Below, in pieces: positions 1-12,649 of a stretch of 64,000 nucleotides of DNA (positions are counted from its first letter, which is position 1; each line of letters opens with the position of its first letter). Origin of the DNA: Apium graveolens (taxonomy: Eukaryota > Streptophyta > Magnoliopsida > Apiales > Apiaceae); the NCBI RefSeq assembly GCF_009905375.1, contig NW_027420045.1, positions 77,055 through 141,054 on the forward strand, in the 5' to 3' direction. Both the position numbers and the translations under genes were made by a program. The notes beneath the pieces are model-generated. The model was not told the origin of the DNA, ran no database searches, and saw only the letters and a list, made by a program, of their open reading frames with translations.

Positions 1-312
1 CGGTTTTTGGTAGTAATATGTATATGAATTATGTGTATAATTTTACATGTTTGTCGATCCATTTTTGCATCATGGACTTTAGCAGATGAATTTTTCCAAT
101 TGGCTTTGAAACCGGATGTAAAAGAATTATTTACCAAGTTGGCTTTGAATTATGTGAATGTACAAAAAATTATGAATGATCTTGAGAATGGATCAAAGTT
201 TTTTATTAACTACGGTCCCGTTAGGCTATGTCATTTCTAACTTGCAAGTAAATTTTATAGCAAATGTCTGCAATTAGTATACGGTCATAATTCCTATTAA
301 AGTCAACGAAAC
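1..312. other. Left flank of copia-1; possible exon remnant
   Basis: The plus strand is open at 31-240 and reads as a moderately protein-like 69-residue peptide with two similar short stretches (FFQLALKP and FTKLALNY). No domain is recognised, there is no clear splice context, and the window edge cuts the left side. It could be the end of a gene lying to the left or chance. The last 5 bases (313-317, AAATA) belong to the copia-1 target duplication. Confidence 0.25.
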
Positions 313-317
313 AAATA
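313..317. repeat. Target-site duplication AAATA (left copy of copia-1)
   Basis: It is identical to 16764-16768 on the other side of the element. The match appears only when the LTR ends are set at TA...CA, which supports those ends. Confidence 0.9.
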
Positions 318-578
318 TGAGAAAATCTGATATTAAAGCTCAATCTGGAGCCATTAGAGATCAACAATGGCTAATTATCAATAAGCTAGTATAGATATAG
401 ATTGTATGTATGTATATCTACAACAATTGTATTGATTAGAAAGAAGAAGATTGGATGTTCTTTTTACATCTGTTTCTTATATACAGGCTGAGAGAAATGT
501 AAAGTCTCTAACAAACTTTCCCGCCTAAACCTAACTAAGCATTTCTATTTTTAATTTAAATACTGGAATATGCCAATA
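318..578 (-). repeat. copia-1 3' LTR
   Basis: This 261-bp repeat is nearly identical to 16503-16763. In element orientation it begins TATTGGCATATT and ends TCTCA, so the termini are TA...CA rather than TG...CA. The boundary is fixed by the AAATA target duplication immediately outside both LTRs. Confidence 0.93.
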
Positions 579-591
579 CCCCCCTTCAAGC
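579..591 (-). promoter_or_regulatory. copia-1 polypurine tract
   Basis: On the minus strand the bases directly before the 3' LTR read GAAGGGGGG, a purine run of the kind used to prime plus-strand DNA synthesis. Confidence 0.75.
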
Positions 592-596
592 TGGAC

Positions 597-2313
597 TTTA
601 TAGAGGTTCAAATAGAAGACCAAGCTTGAGAGATAGTTCTTTGTATTGACCAGCGACAAAGGTTTTGTCATGATATCTGCAAGTTGCAGAAAAGTTCTAA
701 TATGAAAGATCTTGATGAAGCCAGAATTAACAAAATCTCGAACGAAATGGCAATCCTTACGAAAATGTTTAGTGCGTTCTTGAAAGATCTGATGCTCAGC
801 AATATATTTAGCAGCAATGTTGTCACAATAGAGATTAATAGGTGTTGGAATATAAATCTAAAGATCAATGAAAAGGCCTTCTAACCAAACAAGTTCACTA
901 GTAGTATAACTCATATTACGGTATTCCGCTTCAGCAGTACTCTTAGAAACTGTCTTTTGCTTCTTAATTTTCCAAGAAATCAAAGAGGAACCAAGAAAAA
1001 TAGCATAACCAGATAGTGACCGAGCAGAAAAGGGACAAGTACCCCAATCAACATCACAGTATGCTATTAATTCTAGAGAAATGTTTGCCTTGTAAATCAA
1101 ACCAACATTTAAAGTGCCTTTCAGATAGCGTAACACATGTTGTGCAGCATTCAAATGAGATTGTGTAGGTGCAGACAGAAACTGAGATAATTGTTGAACA
1201 GCATAGAAGATATCAGGTCTGGTGAGATTCAAGTAAAGTAACTTGCCAACTAACCTTCTGTAAATTTTAAGATCAGAAAGTGTTGGAGTATCATCAATGC
1301 TTAACTGCAAACCTTTTTGATAAAGGAAACACAGCAGGAGTACAATTGAGCATATTAGTATCCTTAAGTAAATCAAGGATGTATTTGCGTTGATTAAGTC
1401 TGATGCCAGAAGCAGCCCTAGAAACTTCAACCCCAAAAAAATATTTAAGATCACCTAAATCCTTGATAGTAAAAGCCTTATGTAAATCAGATTTGATACT
1501 CTGAATTGCATCAAAATCATTTCCAGTAAGAAGTAAATCATCCACATAACAAATAATGGTTGTAAAAGAAGTGTCTTGTTGTTTGACAAATAAAGAATAA
1601 TCTTGAGTAGATTGACTGTAACCCATGTCAATTAAGAATTTAGTCAGCTCAATATTCCATTGCCTGGAAGCCTGTCTTAAGCCATAAATGGATCTTTTTA
1701 ATTTACAAACGAAGTCTGGAGGAACATCATAGCCAGGAGGAGGTGCCATGAAGATATGCTCGTCAATAAAACCATGAAGAAACGCATTGTTTATATCTAA
1801 TTATTGAAGGTGCCAATTATTTGCAGCAGCTAATGCAATTAAACATCTAACAGTTGTAAACTTGGCCATAAGACTAAAAGTATGCTTGAAATCATTTCCC
1901 TTAATCTGTTTATCCCCTCTTGCCACTAATCTAGCTTTACATCTTTCCACAGAACCATCAGGGTTAAACTTAGTTTTTAAAAACCCATTTTGAACCAATA
2001 ACATGACCACCAGGAGGTAAAGGTGTCAGATCCCAAGTCTCATTTGCCTCAAGAGCGGCTATCTCTTTTTGCATAGCTTCAACCCATCTAGGGTCCTCTT
2101 TGGCTTGCTTATAAGATGTAGCTTCAGAGGTATTTAAAAAAGAATTAAGACTTGTCAAATTGTGATGGTCAAGATGAGACAGTGATGGTTCAGAAAACAC
2201 ATTAAAAATGTCTGATGTAACAGGAGAAGCAAGAGAAGTAGACTTGCCATTGGGAAGAACAAAATCATCAAACTTCTTAGGTAACTGAGAAACTCTAGAA
2301 GTTCTTCTAAGTG
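597..2313 (-). pseudogene. copia-1 pol, 3' half: reverse transcriptase and RNase H
   Basis: Read on the minus strand from 2313 leftwards. An RVT_2-type reverse transcriptase starts around 2130 (SKWVF, then ARLVARG near 1930), continues through IYGLRQASRQW near 1675 and the catalytic YVDDLLL near 1540. It ends in a Ty1/copia RNase H with KSTAEAEYR near 925 and the terminal ADIMTKPL motif near 655. The frame breaks near 1800, near 1310 and near 870, so the protein is not continuous. The part upstream of 2313 lies beyond the copia-2 insertion at 13651-15091. This is a dead pol fragment; the lineage within Ty1/copia was not resolved. Confidence 0.9.
2309..2313. repeat. Target-site duplication AAGTG (left copy of copia-2)
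   Basis: It is identical to 13651-13655. This proves that copia-2 arrived as one insertion into copia-1 pol, although its interior was later rearranged. Confidence 0.92.
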
Positions 2314-3394
2314 TGTTAGGAATATGTGTATTAGTTTGATGATAAGTTAAACAAAATACTTAAGTAGAAATCTAGTATTTGTAGCCTCAACGGATAAGAC
2401 CATCTTGGCTATCCGTTGAAGGAGTAGCTTTACTTAAAAATAAGTTTAGTATCGTAGCACATTTCATTCTCTGGATTCAAGTTGTAACTCTTAGATGTTG
2501 TAGGAAATTATCAGTCATGTTGACTACTAGTGGATATGCAAATAGGAGGGCTAATTGTAAATATTTCATGCCTTGTAATTTTGTATAAGTGAAGAAGTAT
2601 CAACTGATATTGAAGACCTTCAACGGATAAGAAACAAAGCTTCAACGGATAATATCCATCAACGGATAAGTGCTTCAACGGATAAGACTTCAACTGCTAA
2701 TGCATCAACGGATAAAGCTTCAACGGATAAAGCCTCAACGGATAAGGCATCAATGGATGAAAGCTTCAATGGATGCTTAGTTCAATAGCAGTTGATAGTG
2801 ATAATTCATAAGCTGTCAGAGGCACATGGGTTGACAGAGACAAACTGGAATGTGGCAGCCTCTAGGAGGAATCAAGAAAATGCAGTATTTCCATTCTGGT
2901 GCAAATAAGGGAGTATTCAAAGATCAACAGCTAAACCCAAATTGCATTGGATAGAGAAATGAAGAAGAAACATGTGAAGAGCCTCTTTAATTGTATTTTA
3001 CAATTTTGTCTTCACTTGTAAACTTGGTGATATATAAACCAAGTAGCAGCTAGTAATTAGGTGTGAATTTTCAAGAGCTGTTTAGAAAAATCCAGAGAGA
3101 AAATCATCTAGTTTGTACTAGGAAGCAGCTGTGATTTAATTCTTTGAATCACAGATTTTCTGAAATAACACATCTCTGGTGGAACAACAAATCCACCAGA
3201 AAAGTTTTTAAGTTCTTTGTGTTCTTTACATTTATGTTTAAATATATATCTGTATGTATCAGCTTCAAGCCATTCACACACATTTGCTCATTAAAACACT
3301 TAGCCTTAGAAACTACTCAAAATTTGAAAAAGTTTTGAGATTTACATTTAACCCCCCTTCTGTAAATCTCATTTTTAGTCCACTGGGAATAACA
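2314..3394 (+). repeat. copia-2 5' LTR with TCAACGGAT array
   Basis: This 1081-bp LTR is bounded by TG...CA and is followed two bases later by the tRNA-Met primer site. It carries one inverted pair of the 9-bp word (TCAACGGAT at 2387, ATCCGTTGA at 2411). It also has seven perfect direct copies starting at 2620, 2642, 2659, 2675, 2705, 2720 and 2735, with degenerate copies at about 2690, 2750 and 2766. Spacing runs 22, 17, 16, then multiples of 15. The short region near the LTR end (about 3165-3394) matches the copia-3 LTRs closely. Confidence 0.92.
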
Positions 3395-3396
3395 AT

Positions 3397-3408
3397 TGGT
3401 ATCAGAGC
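3397..3408 (+). promoter_or_regulatory. copia-2 primer-binding site
   Basis: TGGTATCAGAGC matches the complement of the 3' end of initiator methionine tRNA, the usual plant Ty1/copia primer. It sits 2 nt after the LTR. Confidence 0.9.
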
Positions 3409-3454
3409 AAGCTCTTAACATACAAAGAGTTTAAAGATCTATTTTGCTAACATC

Positions 3455-4040
3455 ATGAGTGCACAGAAGAATCCTCCTGCTAGGAAGGATATTGGAATAA
3501 AGATTCCAGTCCTGGAAAAAGATAACTATCATCACTGGAAAGTGAAGATGCATTTACATCTTCTTTCTCAAGATGAAAGCTACATCAACTGTATTGAAAA
3601 TGGTCCTCACATCCCTCACAAAGTGGCCACAGCTGCTACTGCAACAGTTGCTGTTGGACAGTCCATCCCAAGCCAAAAGCAGAATGGACTATTGAAGACA
3701 TAGAAGAAATCCGCAAGGACAAGAAAGCCATGAACATTTTGTTTAATGGCTTAGATCAAGATATGTTTGACAATGTCATCAATAGTCAAACTGTAAAGGA
3801 AGTTTGGGATACTGTACAAATCATCTGTGAAGGTACTGAGCAGGTTAGAGAGAACAAGATGCAGCTTCTTATTCAACAGTATGAATATTTTCACTTTGAA
3901 GAAGGAGAATCATTAAATGATACCTTCAACAGATTTCAGAAACTGTTAAATGGATTGAAGCTGTATGGTAGAGTGTACCAAGTCAAGGATTCCAACTTAA
4001 AATTTCTGAGGTTGCTACCAAAGGAATGGAAGCCTATGAC
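3455..4040 (+). pseudogene. copia-2 gag, N-terminal fragment
   Basis: The reading frame starts at 3455 (MSAQKN...) and runs collinear with the copia-3 gag: DNYHHWKVKMHLHLL, then a frameshift near 3670, then MNILFNGL to LPKEWKPM. It is cut at 4041 by the end of the Tekay LTR. This is the capsid-like N-terminal part of a copia gag (UBN2 / gag-polypeptide type); the zinc knuckles are missing because the gene is truncated. Non-functional. Confidence 0.9.
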
Positions 4041-6243
4041 TGTAACACCCCCAAATCCGGGGTCGGGGATCCGGGTTGTCACGAGTTTCATTTCCCTTAA
4101 TAACACCCACTCTTAATAAATAATCAACTACTCTGTACTGTGACCCCACAATAAACACACACACCACAAGTTATAGTCTCAGAGATGAATATCCAAAAAT
4201 AATCACAAGTCGTTTTATTCCACAATTATATGCCAATACACCTTAAACAGGTTTCTGAATAAATTTACATTTCTTTGTCATTATTACAATTCATAAATAT
4301 ACATAATCTGATACATCAAAAGTTGAAAGCCTAGCCTATTGGTAGTTCCTACCTCAGCTACAGCGACATCAACGCCTATAGGAAGCTGCGGAATATTTCC
4401 TATCCGCTCGCGAATTGGGAGCTTGGTCCTGTTCATCTTGTCTATCTGATGTTGTGTGATGAAAGAAGAAAGCAAGGGTGAGCAGCAAGCCCACCAAAAT
4501 AATATGTATAATGATTAACAATATATGAGCCTTCTCATAGTACTCATGAAGGTCTTGGTCAAAAGAAATGAACCAAGATGATATCTTAATGCGATGAAGT
4601 CGCAAAATATTCAGTATATATATACATATATACTTTTCAAAATATTGGAAGTCCTCTTCCATGCATAATACACACAGAGTTCCAGTGTATAACTGTATAA
4701 AAATATCGTTGCAAGGTGATCTCATATATCTAACCTTGTCTCAACATTTTTCTGAAAATCTTTGTCATGCATAAGATAATCATTTACTAGATATAAGTTT
4801 AAAAGATGAAGTTACAAGATACTCCAATATACTTATATCTTTTCCAAATACTACTTGAACTACCACCATTCAAGTTATAATTAGTTTCCAAAGTTCATCA
4901 CATAGATGAGACTACAAGACCAGATTTGAATAGATTAAATCTTTAAAATATCATCAAAATAAAATGAAGTTACGAGATACTTCATTTGATGCAAACATCA
5001 TTTTGAAAACTTGACCCTGCCAACACTCAACAATCGCCCAACCGTAGCCTTTCTATCGAAGTGCTCTGGGTAGTGTTGCAGAAATATCCAATTGGATGAC
5101 GAACTCATTACGGGAGTTTGCCGCACCAGGAAGACCACTTACGATGATCAGTCGTAGTAGTGCAACCCCACCATTTTCTACATGTAGAGGAGAACCTGTC
5201 GGATTTACTTGTCAACCGAACACTGAACTCCTAAGGAATGGACCGCCTTAGCGGAACTTCCAGGCCATTTGGGCCAATATAATAAGGCTGGGCCGGCGCT
5301 ACTCGACCACTTACGCCACTCCTAGTTCAGATGAAATCCATGACTCTGAAACGTAAAGCTCGTCCCCACTTTCCCCAAGTAGAAACTTGTTGATACGGCT
5401 CCACCAAGAAGTCATATCTAGTTGGAAAGGAAAACTCACCGATATTTCCCAGGCGATGCCTGTTAATGGATTAACTTGTTCCACGAATTTTACTTCCCGA
5501 GTATTGGGTAAGTAATCAAAAACTCTTTTATCAAAACAGCAACCTTGTTGCGAATATAAAACACACCACAGAGCCGGATCCCTCAGGTTTTGAGCGAGTA
5601 TTTAAATCCCCTTCGAAAGGAGGATCTTAAATATAAAAAAATGAGTTTTGGGATCCGCTCTAACTTTTAAAATCATTTTGAAGACTCGCAAAATATTTTT
5701 AAGAATGTTTGGAGTGATGCTGATTTAACAAAATAAATCAGTCTCAATATATTAGAAAATATCTGAATATTATTATTTAAATAATATTCTCATAAAGAAT
5801 AATCTTTATAAAAATAATTGAAGTAGAAGTTTTAAAACTTATACTTGAAATGAATATTAAATAACCAAAGATATACCTATATGAAAGTACTATCTTTATT
5901 TGAATAATCAAAAGTGAGTTTGATTATCGACACCTTATTCTTTAATAAAATAAAGAATATATCTCAGCAAATAATCGGAGTCATAGATCCTCAAATGAAT
6001 ATTCAAATAATATTCAATAAATAAAATAATTTGAGTCATAAGCCCTCGAATGAATATTCGAAATAATATTCAATAAATAAATAAGCTGAGTCATAAGCCC
6101 TCGAATGAATATTCGAAATAATATTCAATAAATAAATAAGCTGAGTCATAAGCCCTCGAATGAATATTATAAATAATATTCATTAAATAAAATCAAGTTA
6201 TCGAATAAACCTTATTCGATTAATAGTTTTGAAAACTATAAAC

Positions 6244-6274
<31 letters not shown>

Positions 6275-8321
6275 AAATCTACTCGGGATCCTCGACTCCC
6301 GGTTTTAGAAAATGTTTTCACCTTTGGGTCCCTATACTAAGGGTATATGCAAATTACTGCTATTCTCTAGCATAGGTATTATCAACTGAACCAACAGATA
6401 TATTTGGCAAGAATACGAAACAGGCATGCATATATATACCATATCAGCATGCTTCAATATATCGCAACATTTGCTAATTAACCAACATGCATCTATCGCA
6501 AGATAATGCATATACATATATACATCACAACAACAGTATAACGGATAGAAAACTTGCCTGAGCGACTTGGGGTGAAAAAAAGCTCGGAACGAGTCTGGTA
6601 ACCTATAAACAACAAGTAAGTTGGAATTAAACCAAAGTCACTTGTAAATCTATACTTTAACTAACTTAGACTCTAACGCTTGTTTTGCGCTTACTGATTT
6701 GCTTAAGTCACTCGGGTACCCTCGGCTCCACCATTTTTAATAATTTAACCTTTACGAGTTTTAAGGCGATTCCTTCGCGAGTGTCTTACCAACTGCCTAA
6801 CACACTTACCATAAATGTTTCATACATTAATTAACCCTTTTTGGTCTTTAACCTATGTTTCAAAGTAAAGCGAGGGGAAAAGTTTCGTTCACGAAACGCC
6901 GTTACTTGAAACGGTCGTTTCTCCTAAACCGTACATCGGAATCAAACGAACTACATATCAAAACGAAGCTCGTAACATGAACTATCTAAACATGGCAATG
7001 GTCAAAATCTATCAGGGTGTTCTCGGGTCCAAATATTATGAACAAAAGCAGTCTAAAGTAAATCGGACATTACGACGGCTATGTTTACGCGATTACCAAT
7101 GTTTAAACTACTCCAATTAACCACCAACCAACTCATAACCATCAATACAACAAAACTTTACCTAAACCATACCACATCAGTCCATAATCTCCAAGGTTTT
7201 CAACTCAAACAACCACAATCAAGACCTATGAACTATAATCAAGCTTCAATTACCAAAACACTTCCAAATCAAACCAAACTACTAATAATCACAATCCATG
7301 CTTCTCATTTCATAAAACCAACCATTAAGCTTACTAACAAATAAAGTAAAGGCTAGGGTTTGAAGTTTATACCTTCCTTGGGAGGTGTTAAGTTGCTAGA
7401 AAGCCTTAGGGAGCCTCCTACAAGCTTGATCTTTCCAAAGAAATCAAGAACACAAAGTTAGGCTTTGAAGTTTCTAAAAGTCCGATTTAAAGAACTGTAA
7501 AAATGAGGGTCTTACCATGATTATTTGGACGAGACTTGTGAACAAGAGTTGTAGGCCATCTCAATACCTTTCCAATGAGCTATAGAACACAATATTTGAG
7601 TGAGAAATGAAGGAGATACAGCAGTTTTAGTGTGCTGGTTCTGTTTTGACCGAGAGCATGAAGAACAATGCCTTGGTTTCTTTTTGATTTTGATGAAAAA
7701 TGATTTGCTTGGCTTGGTTGGTTTGATTTTTGTGTTGTTTTTAGTTAATTACCTTGTTGCCCTTGATTTTGTGTGGTTCTCATTCAACCACACCTCCTTC
7801 CTTCCCATGTCATGCCTATGTCATGTTGTGATGTCATCTTTCCCTCCTTGTCCTCCTCTCATTGGTTGGGTGATATCACTCCCTCTAATTCCTTTGCTTA
7901 ACTTCCTAATCGTTTGCCTAATGACCGCTGATCTGTTATACGGTTCGCTTAACTTTCGTTCTCGTTTATCGTTTGAAGGATCATACCCGGGATCTTATTA
8001 CTTAGGTTCCCTTAACCTTTCTCAGTACATTATATTCCTTTTTATGATCCTCTATTATAATCCTTTAATTTAAATCCTTTTTATCCTGTTACCTTATACT
8101 CAATTCTTTCCGCATCTAGGGTATTTCCGGGAAAAACCAAAGTGTTCGGAATTGGATTCTGACGATCTTTACATACACTTATATACTACATAGAGTACTA
8201 ATAATATCCCAGAATATCCATATCAGAACCCCTACATAGTGTGGCGTGAAAAGTTTTTCTCATTTAGCAAAAACACTATTCATAAGGGTTTCAAAATTTC
8301 CCAAAAATTGGGGTTATTACA
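4041..8321 (-). repeat. Tekay 3' LTR, about 4.3 kb
   Basis: In element orientation it begins TGTAATAACCCC (8321) directly after a purine-rich tract and ends GGGGTGTTACA (4041). Those termini are complementary-looking and typical of Del/Tekay LTRs. At 4281 bp it is long. It contains a 55-bp tandem repeat (5978-6195) and a TA run near 6243-6271. The second LTR is deleted, so the length cannot be cross-checked here. Open frames within it, such as 7600-8073, are not genes. Confidence 0.8.
5978..6195. repeat. 55-bp tandem repeat, four copies, inside the Tekay LTR
   Basis: The phrase GAGTCATA recurs at 5978, 6033, 6088 and 6143, a constant 55-bp step. It is followed each time by an AT-rich block ending in AATATTCAATAAATAAA. 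The inner copies are almost identical and the outer ones diverged. Confidence 0.85.
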
Positions 8322-8345
8322 GTCTCCCCTCCTTAAAAGGATTCC
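8322..8345 (-). promoter_or_regulatory. Tekay polypurine tract
   Basis: The minus strand reads AAGGAGGGGAGAC directly before the LTR start TGTAATAACC. Confidence 0.8.
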
Positions 8346-8369
8346 GTCCCGGAATCAAATAGAAAATGA

Positions 8370-9110
8370 ATAGGGATACTCTCTTAGCATTGCACTTTCT
8401 AACTCTCGAGTAAATTTTCCCACATTGTGGTTCTACCATCAAACTCTGACTAGTTTGATAACCCTTTTCCTAAGCAATTGTTCATTTTTCAATCTATAAC
8501 CCTTCCTGGTTGCTCCATATAGGTTACATCGGGTTGCATGTCTATGCGCTCATATGCCCTTATTTATCTGGCATCCGAATTACACTTTCTTAACATTGAT
8601 ACGTGGAACACGTTATGAACTTGCTACATGTTCGGGGGTAGGGCTAGCTCATATGCTAACTTCCCAAAACGTCTTAATATATCCAAGGGTCCAACAAATT
8701 GTAGACTTAGCTTCCCTTTCTTTCCGAACCTCATCCTTCCTTTCCAAGGGAATACCTATAACAATACTAGGTCCCCCACTTCCTATTCCTTGTCCTTTCA
8801 TGTCAAATCAACATACTTCATGTTCCCATCTTGGGCTACTACCAGCCGTCCTCTGATTAAAATCTATTATATCCTTGATCCTTTGGACTACTGCGGGTCC
8901 GAACATCTTGCGCTCTACAACTTCATCCTAACATAAGGGAGATCGACATTGTCTTCCCTCAAGGATCTCATAAGGCGATATCTCAATACGGACATGTGAT
9001 CTATTATCGTAAGAAAACTCAATCCGTGTTAAGTGATCATTCCAAATTCTTTCAAGTCTATCGCATGGAATTTTATCACAGCTTCTAGCACTATAGCTTT
9101 GGCGTCTCAA
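8370..9110 (-). pseudogene. Tekay integrase C-terminal half and chromodomain remnant
   Basis: Minus-strand reading from 9110 gives the integrase core tail (WNDHLTRIEFSYDN, ISPYEILEGRQCRSPLC). The integrase C-terminal domain follows at about 8900-8580, with FGKKGKLSLQFVGP and LAYELALPPN in different frames, then VHNVFHVSMLRK. A chromodomain-like tail at about 8540-8370 (VIKLVRVWW, ELESAMLREYP) follows in broken frames. This order defines a Tekay-like chromovirus. There are many stops and shifts, so nothing functional remains. Confidence 0.85.
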
Positions 9111-12100
9111 TACCCATTCTTTTCCAGTTCGTAATCGCTACTACCTTCCGTTCCTAATATTATACTGGTTATACTTTTGCTCGTTAGCGTTCTATAACCT
9201 TTTAATAACCACGTCAACCTTAGTATCACGAATGTATTTCCATTCCGAATATTACCACAACTTTATTACTCCTTTTTCAGCTGTTTCTATTTCCCAAAGT
9301 TTGATCAATCATATAGAAGTAAATGAATTTGTTGAGAGATCAATATGATCATGAACACTTGTTATATCGCTTAGTTAGTACAGAAGGTGGCCAGCCTTTA
9401 GTACTTGACAAGCAATTTAAACAATAGATGGTATCCTACTAGGCTTCTATCACACAGATAGATAGTCATTCGGCAATACCTCCCCTTTCTGGAAGGGTTG
9501 TTCTTCTCAGCTTACATGAAATGAAAAGAAGAGAAAAGAACGAATTGAAGAGAATTGTATATATGAAAAATATACTGCCACAAAATATCTGGCTTGGAAC
9601 CTACCTCTGAACTATAGAGGTTTGTCATAGGAGAACAAAACATATATGTATTTATATCAGCATCAAGTATTATAGCATCGTATTTCCCATGCCTAAATAT
9701 TTCTATTCCGTCCATCATTCTATGGACCCATGCTCTTCCTCGAGCTTATACACAATCACCTTTGAAACTCCCTCGATATCGAAAATCAAATCTGGGATCT
9801 CATTCTAGACATCATCGTTACTAGAATTCTATGCTTGCACCGTAACCTTCCTCGTATAATAATATGACTCTCTATTGATAAGAAAGAATAAATATTCAAT
9901 AGGTAGATACTCTACTTAATTAGTCTATCAATGATAACTTATACACTACCACGACCCGATTAGTGGTACTCAATCTCAACACCCATTCCAATACAACTCT
10001 CATGGTTGTAATCAGCTCATTACTCGCAGAATCATTGTTGCCTTACTATGGTCCACCACTGACCTACTGTAGTCATTCATTTTCCATGAAGTCTTAATAG
10101 CTAACCATACGGAGTCCATACATCTCGTATCTAATTCTTCTAAGGAGGTAACATGATCACCGTTCATGATTCATGAAGAACACTCCTGAACTTGACGTAC
10201 TTTCATGACATGAAGTAGATAAAATTGCAGAAGAGTTTCAGTCAAAGCAACGATAGCAGGTTAATACAATTCTTAATCGTATGCCTTCAATTGAAGACTT
10301 AACTCAAAGGTTCGTCTAGTCCTTTTTGAAACATGGTCCTGGCTTATCTCAAGATAGGACCTTCTAAGATAGATAGCCCGTTCATGGCGATTACACGAAT
10401 TAAACCTTTACCAACTACTATTACGGTTGGGTATTGCACAGTCGTCAGGAGGAATGTCAATCTTCCAAACCATAATACAACCTTCACAGTTTTAACCATC
10501 ATCACTGTATTCTTTTGGCACAAGCGCCTATAATTATCCTCTTACCTTTAAAGTGTCGGCCACCTCTTTAGCCTTTCCTGATAGTAAAATTTCCTTACAG
10601 TCAATGTCATTTTAACCACCTCCAAATAAATTTTCTACCTTATTTCAATCACAGCTTATGTGAAAATGCTTTCCTTAAAATCTGATGAGTAAAAAAAAAA
10701 TCACCATTTTTTTTCCATAAGTTATTGCCTCAGTCTTTAGAGGTTAATCACTGTCATGACTGACTCTCAATCATAATTAGAACATCTTTTATCTAAAGTC
10801 CTAATTGCCCTGAACAATTTCGACCATTACTGGTTCGATCCATACTTTCTCGTGGTTTAACACGTGCCCCACTTGGCAACATTATAATTATGTCATATTT
10901 CCTTTATCAACATTTTTATTCTTGAGAATTTCGAATATTTCCTTTCTCCTTGTAAAACCTCTAAGGTTATCCTTTAATCGTTCCTCCTGTATTCCCTATA
11001 TACAGGGCATATCAAAATACCACTTACTAATACTAGAACCATTGTCTATATACTTCTGAAGAATTTCTCCACTGATCCTTAAAGGTTATTATTACCTTAA
11101 TCCTTTCCAATTCATACTGTCAAAACTCATACTATCCCTATTAAGGGTGAAATTCCAACCTTTATGCATTCCCCGAGGATTCATTTTAAGTTACCGATGT
11201 TCTATCCTTAATTCCACCTTTAAAAGGTACATGTATCCTTCCATGGATAAATCAAGTCATATATCCCTGATAAGGGTATCTTATTCAATCATTCCCACCT
11301 CGATAGTATATGCCTAATTTTCACAATAACATCTGTATTCAAAATGAGGTCAATCAATATGGCCTCCAAAAGATAACAACGGTTATCCGCTTTTCTTCCC
11401 TAATTTGGTAACGATAACAAGGATGTTCTGGAAGATATTGGTCGTGTTCAACGTGAACTTCTTTTTAATAATTCCTTATTTACTTTTGTTGTTTATCTCA
11501 ACAGTCATCTCAATGTTGGGATATCTTTCATACCTGGCGTCTCCCTTTCTGGGTATCATGCCCCTGGTCTTACACTTCACATTCTTGAAGGTCACTTCCT
11601 TCATCCAATTTTCCTAATTTCTTACTTCCTTGTCTCCTCAGTCTATCTGCGTCTCATTATTTATCCTTCGAACTATCTCAAGGTTTCCTCGAATCCTCCC
11701 AACTTACAGGGGATAAAATATATGTATCTCTTATACCTTCAACCATCAATTTAACTCATGGTGAATCACCCTCATCCTGACGATTACATACTTTTCTATT
11801 TCTATTACTACGAGTCTTTAGGGTTTCCTCATACCCAATTCCTTTATCATTCCTCAAACTCTATTGCCTTTACATTCCTTTCCACTTCAGTTTCTTTTTA
11901 TTTCCCTTTCTCTTATCATTATTTCATGAACCAACACAACATAAGCATTGATTTCAAACATCCCGTCATTCTGGATTCGTGTCCTTAGAACGAATCTTGA
12001 CAACTTTTACATTTTAGATTCATAATTCATCATACTCGTCTGCCTTTGTTCTGGCTCTAAAGCTTTTACACTATCTCCTTATCTTTGGGAATTACTTTCC

Positions 12101-12640
12101 CGAAAACAATTGACTGAACTTAAATCAGTTTATTATAATCTCTTGCTCCGTGCCTTCCTTGGTCTTTCACCAGCGGGTGGTCTCTCTCTTAGGAGGGTAA
12201 GTGACAAAAACAGTCTTTTGTGGTTCGTCAATCATTCAGAATCTCAAATGATTCCTCTATTTCCTTTAGCCAGGCTTTTGCCTCGACTAGGTCAACCTGT
12301 TCCTTGGAACTCTGAGAGCTTAGAGACTTAAAGGTCCTGAAAGAATTTCCTATCGCATTGTTTCCTCAAGGTGGTGGTTGGGGATAATAGTCTAAGTTCT
12401 GTCTAGACAGGTCCATGAATTGCCGTATAGGAGTACCGTCTCGGGTCTCCTTTCCTTACTCGACTTTCTGTTTCCTTTGTATGAAATGTTTCATCCTACT
12501 CCCCATAATTGGGGTCATTTTTTTTCCTCATTTTCCACTCCATTATGTCATGGGTTCCTTCTATCTTGATGGCGACCTCCCTGACTATCACGTTCAGGGT
12601 TTGCTCTAAATCTTATTCCTCCAACTATGGCTCTCATCTA
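9111..12640. other. Unexplained 3.5-kb stretch inside Tekay integrase
   Basis: In intact chromoviruses the integrase zinc-finger region and the core tail lie well under 1 kb apart. Here 3.5 kb separates them. The plus strand is rich in T and C and has no long open frame, no recognisable domain and no obvious terminal repeats. It may be a further old insertion or heavily decayed internal sequence. I could not identify it. Confidence 0.4.
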
Positions 12641-12649
12641 AGTTCTCAT

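Noticed and set aside
7600..8073. 157-residue open frame with hydrophobic segments, possible membrane protein gene
   Set aside because: Lies wholly inside the Tekay LTR on the strand opposite to the element; no family, and hydrophobicity follows from T-rich sequence.
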